NCBI RefSeq assembly: GCF_003576475.1 | Contig: NZ_QWGR01000005.1 | Coordinates: 1 to 64,000 of the forward strand | DNA: 64,000 bases | DNA from: Maribellus luteus | GTDB lineage: Bacteria > Bacteroidota > Bacteroidia > Bacteroidales > Prolixibacteraceae | Direction of reading: 5' to 3' | In this document: one piece after another, positions 63,081 through 64,000 of the stretch | Numbering within the stretch: position 1 is the first letter of the stretch | How the letters are laid out: every line of letters begins with the position of its first letter | The notes under the pieces: generated by a model | Databases searched by the model: none | Told to the model about the DNA's origin: nothing | Seen by the model: only the letters and a program-made list of their open reading frames with translations | Made by a program: the position numbers and the translations under genes

Positions 63081-64000
63081 ATGAGAAAAAAGATAAAATA
63101 TGTTATCTCCATTATTTTCATTCTTGGTTTATTAATGTCATTTGGATTTTTCTATATACAAAAACAAAATGAATACAAACAGATAGCTGGAATAAGCAAT
63201 TATTCTTCAAAAAACATTTCAGATTTAGCTGTTTTATGCAAAGTCTGGGGATATGTAAAATACTATCATCCTTCGGTGATAGAAGGAAAATATAACTGGG
63301 ATGATGAACTGATAAAAATGATACCCAAAGTTTTAAAATCCAAAAACAAAAATGAAAGAAACAGATTATTAACTGAATGGGTAACATTATTGGAAGAGTT
63401 TGAGCAAGATTCATTACCAAAATTTAATCCTGACAGTATTAGAATATACCCTGATTTGGACTGGATTGAAGATAAAAAAGAATTAGGAACTCTTTCTAAC
63501 CAACTCGAAAAAATTAAGACAGCAAAAAGGGATTTTAAATATGACAAGTATATCCAATATTCTGGTATGACTATAAGTGGCGAAGCAGAGTATAACAAAC
63601 CATTATATCCAGTAACAGAATATCGTCTTCTTGCTTTATTTCGGTTCTGGAATGTAATTCAGTATTATTATCCTTACAAATATTTGATTGATGAAAATTG
63701 GCATAAAGTTCTTAAAGATTTCATCCCTAAATTTATTGAGGCAGAAAATGAACTTGAATATAAGTTGGTTATATTAGAACTGGTTACAAAACTTAACGAT
63801 ACTCATGCTAGGATTGAATGGGACAGCACAATTGAAAAATGGAAAGGAAATAGAATAGCACCTTATGAAGTATCGTTTATTGAAGGAAAACTTGTTGTAA
63901 CAGATGTTTACGAAGTAATTGACACAATTAATACAAATAATTCTATTCAAGTTGGAGATGTTATTATCTCGATAAACAAAAATCTTATAAATAATATCGT
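63081..64000 (+). CDS. S41-family (C-terminal processing/tricorn-like) peptidase, 3-prime end cut by window
   Basis: Starts at ATG 63081 and stays open to the window end (306 residues visible). It begins with an N-terminal membrane anchor or signal (residues 6-26). Two YYP-rich helical repeats follow: VWGYVKYYHPSV near 55-66 and FWNVIQYYYPYKYL at 189-202. LNDTHARI is at 238-245 and a PDZ-like segment GDVIISINK near 292-300. This is the N-terminal half of Bacteroidota S41 peptidases; the catalytic domain would lie beyond the window. Its base composition is visibly AT-richer than the PUL genes, which suggests a different origin. Confidence 0.8.
   Translation, partial: MRKKIKYVISIIFILGLLMSFGFFYIQKQNEYKQIAGISNYSSKNISDLAVLCKVWGYVKYYHPSVIEGKYNWDDELIKMIPKVLKSKNKNERNRLLTEWVTLLEEFEQDSLPKFNPDSIRIYPDLDWIEDKKELGTLSNQLEKIKTAKRDFKYDKYIQYSGMTISGEAEYNKPLYPVTEYRLLALFRFWNVIQYYYPYKYLIDENWHKVLKDFIPKFIEAENELEYKLVILELVTKLNDTHARIEWDSTIEKWKGNRIAPYEVSFIEGKLVVTDVYEVIDTINTNNSIQVGDVIISINKNLINNI

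Overview
The window looks like a chromosomal segment of a Bacteroidota glycan degrader, most likely a Marinilabiliales/Prolixibacteraceae-type marine or sediment bacterium. This rests on four SusC/SusD outer-membrane pairs, an ECF sigma/FecR pair, many Bacteroidota-style lipoprotein signals, Tat-exported oxidoreductase and isomerase genes, and start codons without clear Shine-Dalgarno sequences. The genus is inferred from general gene content. No rRNA, tRNA, CRISPR array, transposase or phage gene was seen.

Layout. (1) 87-8417, minus strand: ECF sigma factor, FecR anti-sigma, SusC with an STN domain, SusD and a two-domain DUF1080 lipoprotein. (2) 8633-12628, minus: two calcineurin-type metallophosphoesterases and an Asp-box (sialidase-like) protein, tightly packed and ending in a strong terminator. 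(3) 12831-24642, minus: SusC/SusD, two more metallophosphoesterases, a YidR-like DUF3748 lipoprotein and a beta-propeller/helical protein of unknown function. (4) 25142-30142, minus: a third SusC/SusD pair, closely related to the second. (5) 30359-34119, minus: Tat-exported Gfo/Idh oxidoreductase, DUF6807 (PmoA-like) lipoprotein and a polytopic membrane protein. (6) 35112-42932, plus: PKD lipoprotein, SusC, SusD and a PhoPQ-related hydrolase. (7) 42990-47859, plus: two neutral-ceramidase-fold proteins, a membrane-anchored PHP phosphoesterase and a glycerophosphodiester phosphodiesterase. (8) 47879-57053, minus: GH2, ROK kinase, FucP-type sugar transporter, a paralogue of the membrane protein in (5), a third ceramidase-fold protein and an esterase. 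(9) 57418-60768, plus: GH92 alpha-mannosidase and a Tat-exported sugar isomerase/epimerase. (10) 60749-64000: composite simple-sequence repeats around a ZnuA-like lipoprotein, then a visibly AT-richer S41 peptidase gene cut by the window end.

Read together, the region is a multi-operon polysaccharide utilisation region that is unusually rich in phosphoester-, ester- and amide-type hydrolases: four calcineurin-type metallophosphoesterases, one PHP, one GDPD, three ceramidase-fold proteins and two alpha/beta hydrolases. GH92, GH2 and an Asp-box protein accompany them. My inference is that it handles mannose-containing glycans carrying phosphodiester and/or lipid parts (phosphomannan, GPI-like or glycosyl-inositol-phosphoceramide-like molecules), with sugars entering through the FucP-type transporter and the ROK kinase. 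DUF1080, Gfo/Idh and sugar-isomerase genes suggest a parallel 3-keto-glycoside route.

The most notable new observations are: a 39-bp element (GTTAAAAT-N24-CGAAGTA) at identical spacing upstream of three separate operons; stem-loops directly after all four SusD genes; two paralogous membrane proteins of a family I do not recognise; and ceramidase-fold paralogues that have lost the serine nucleophile motif.
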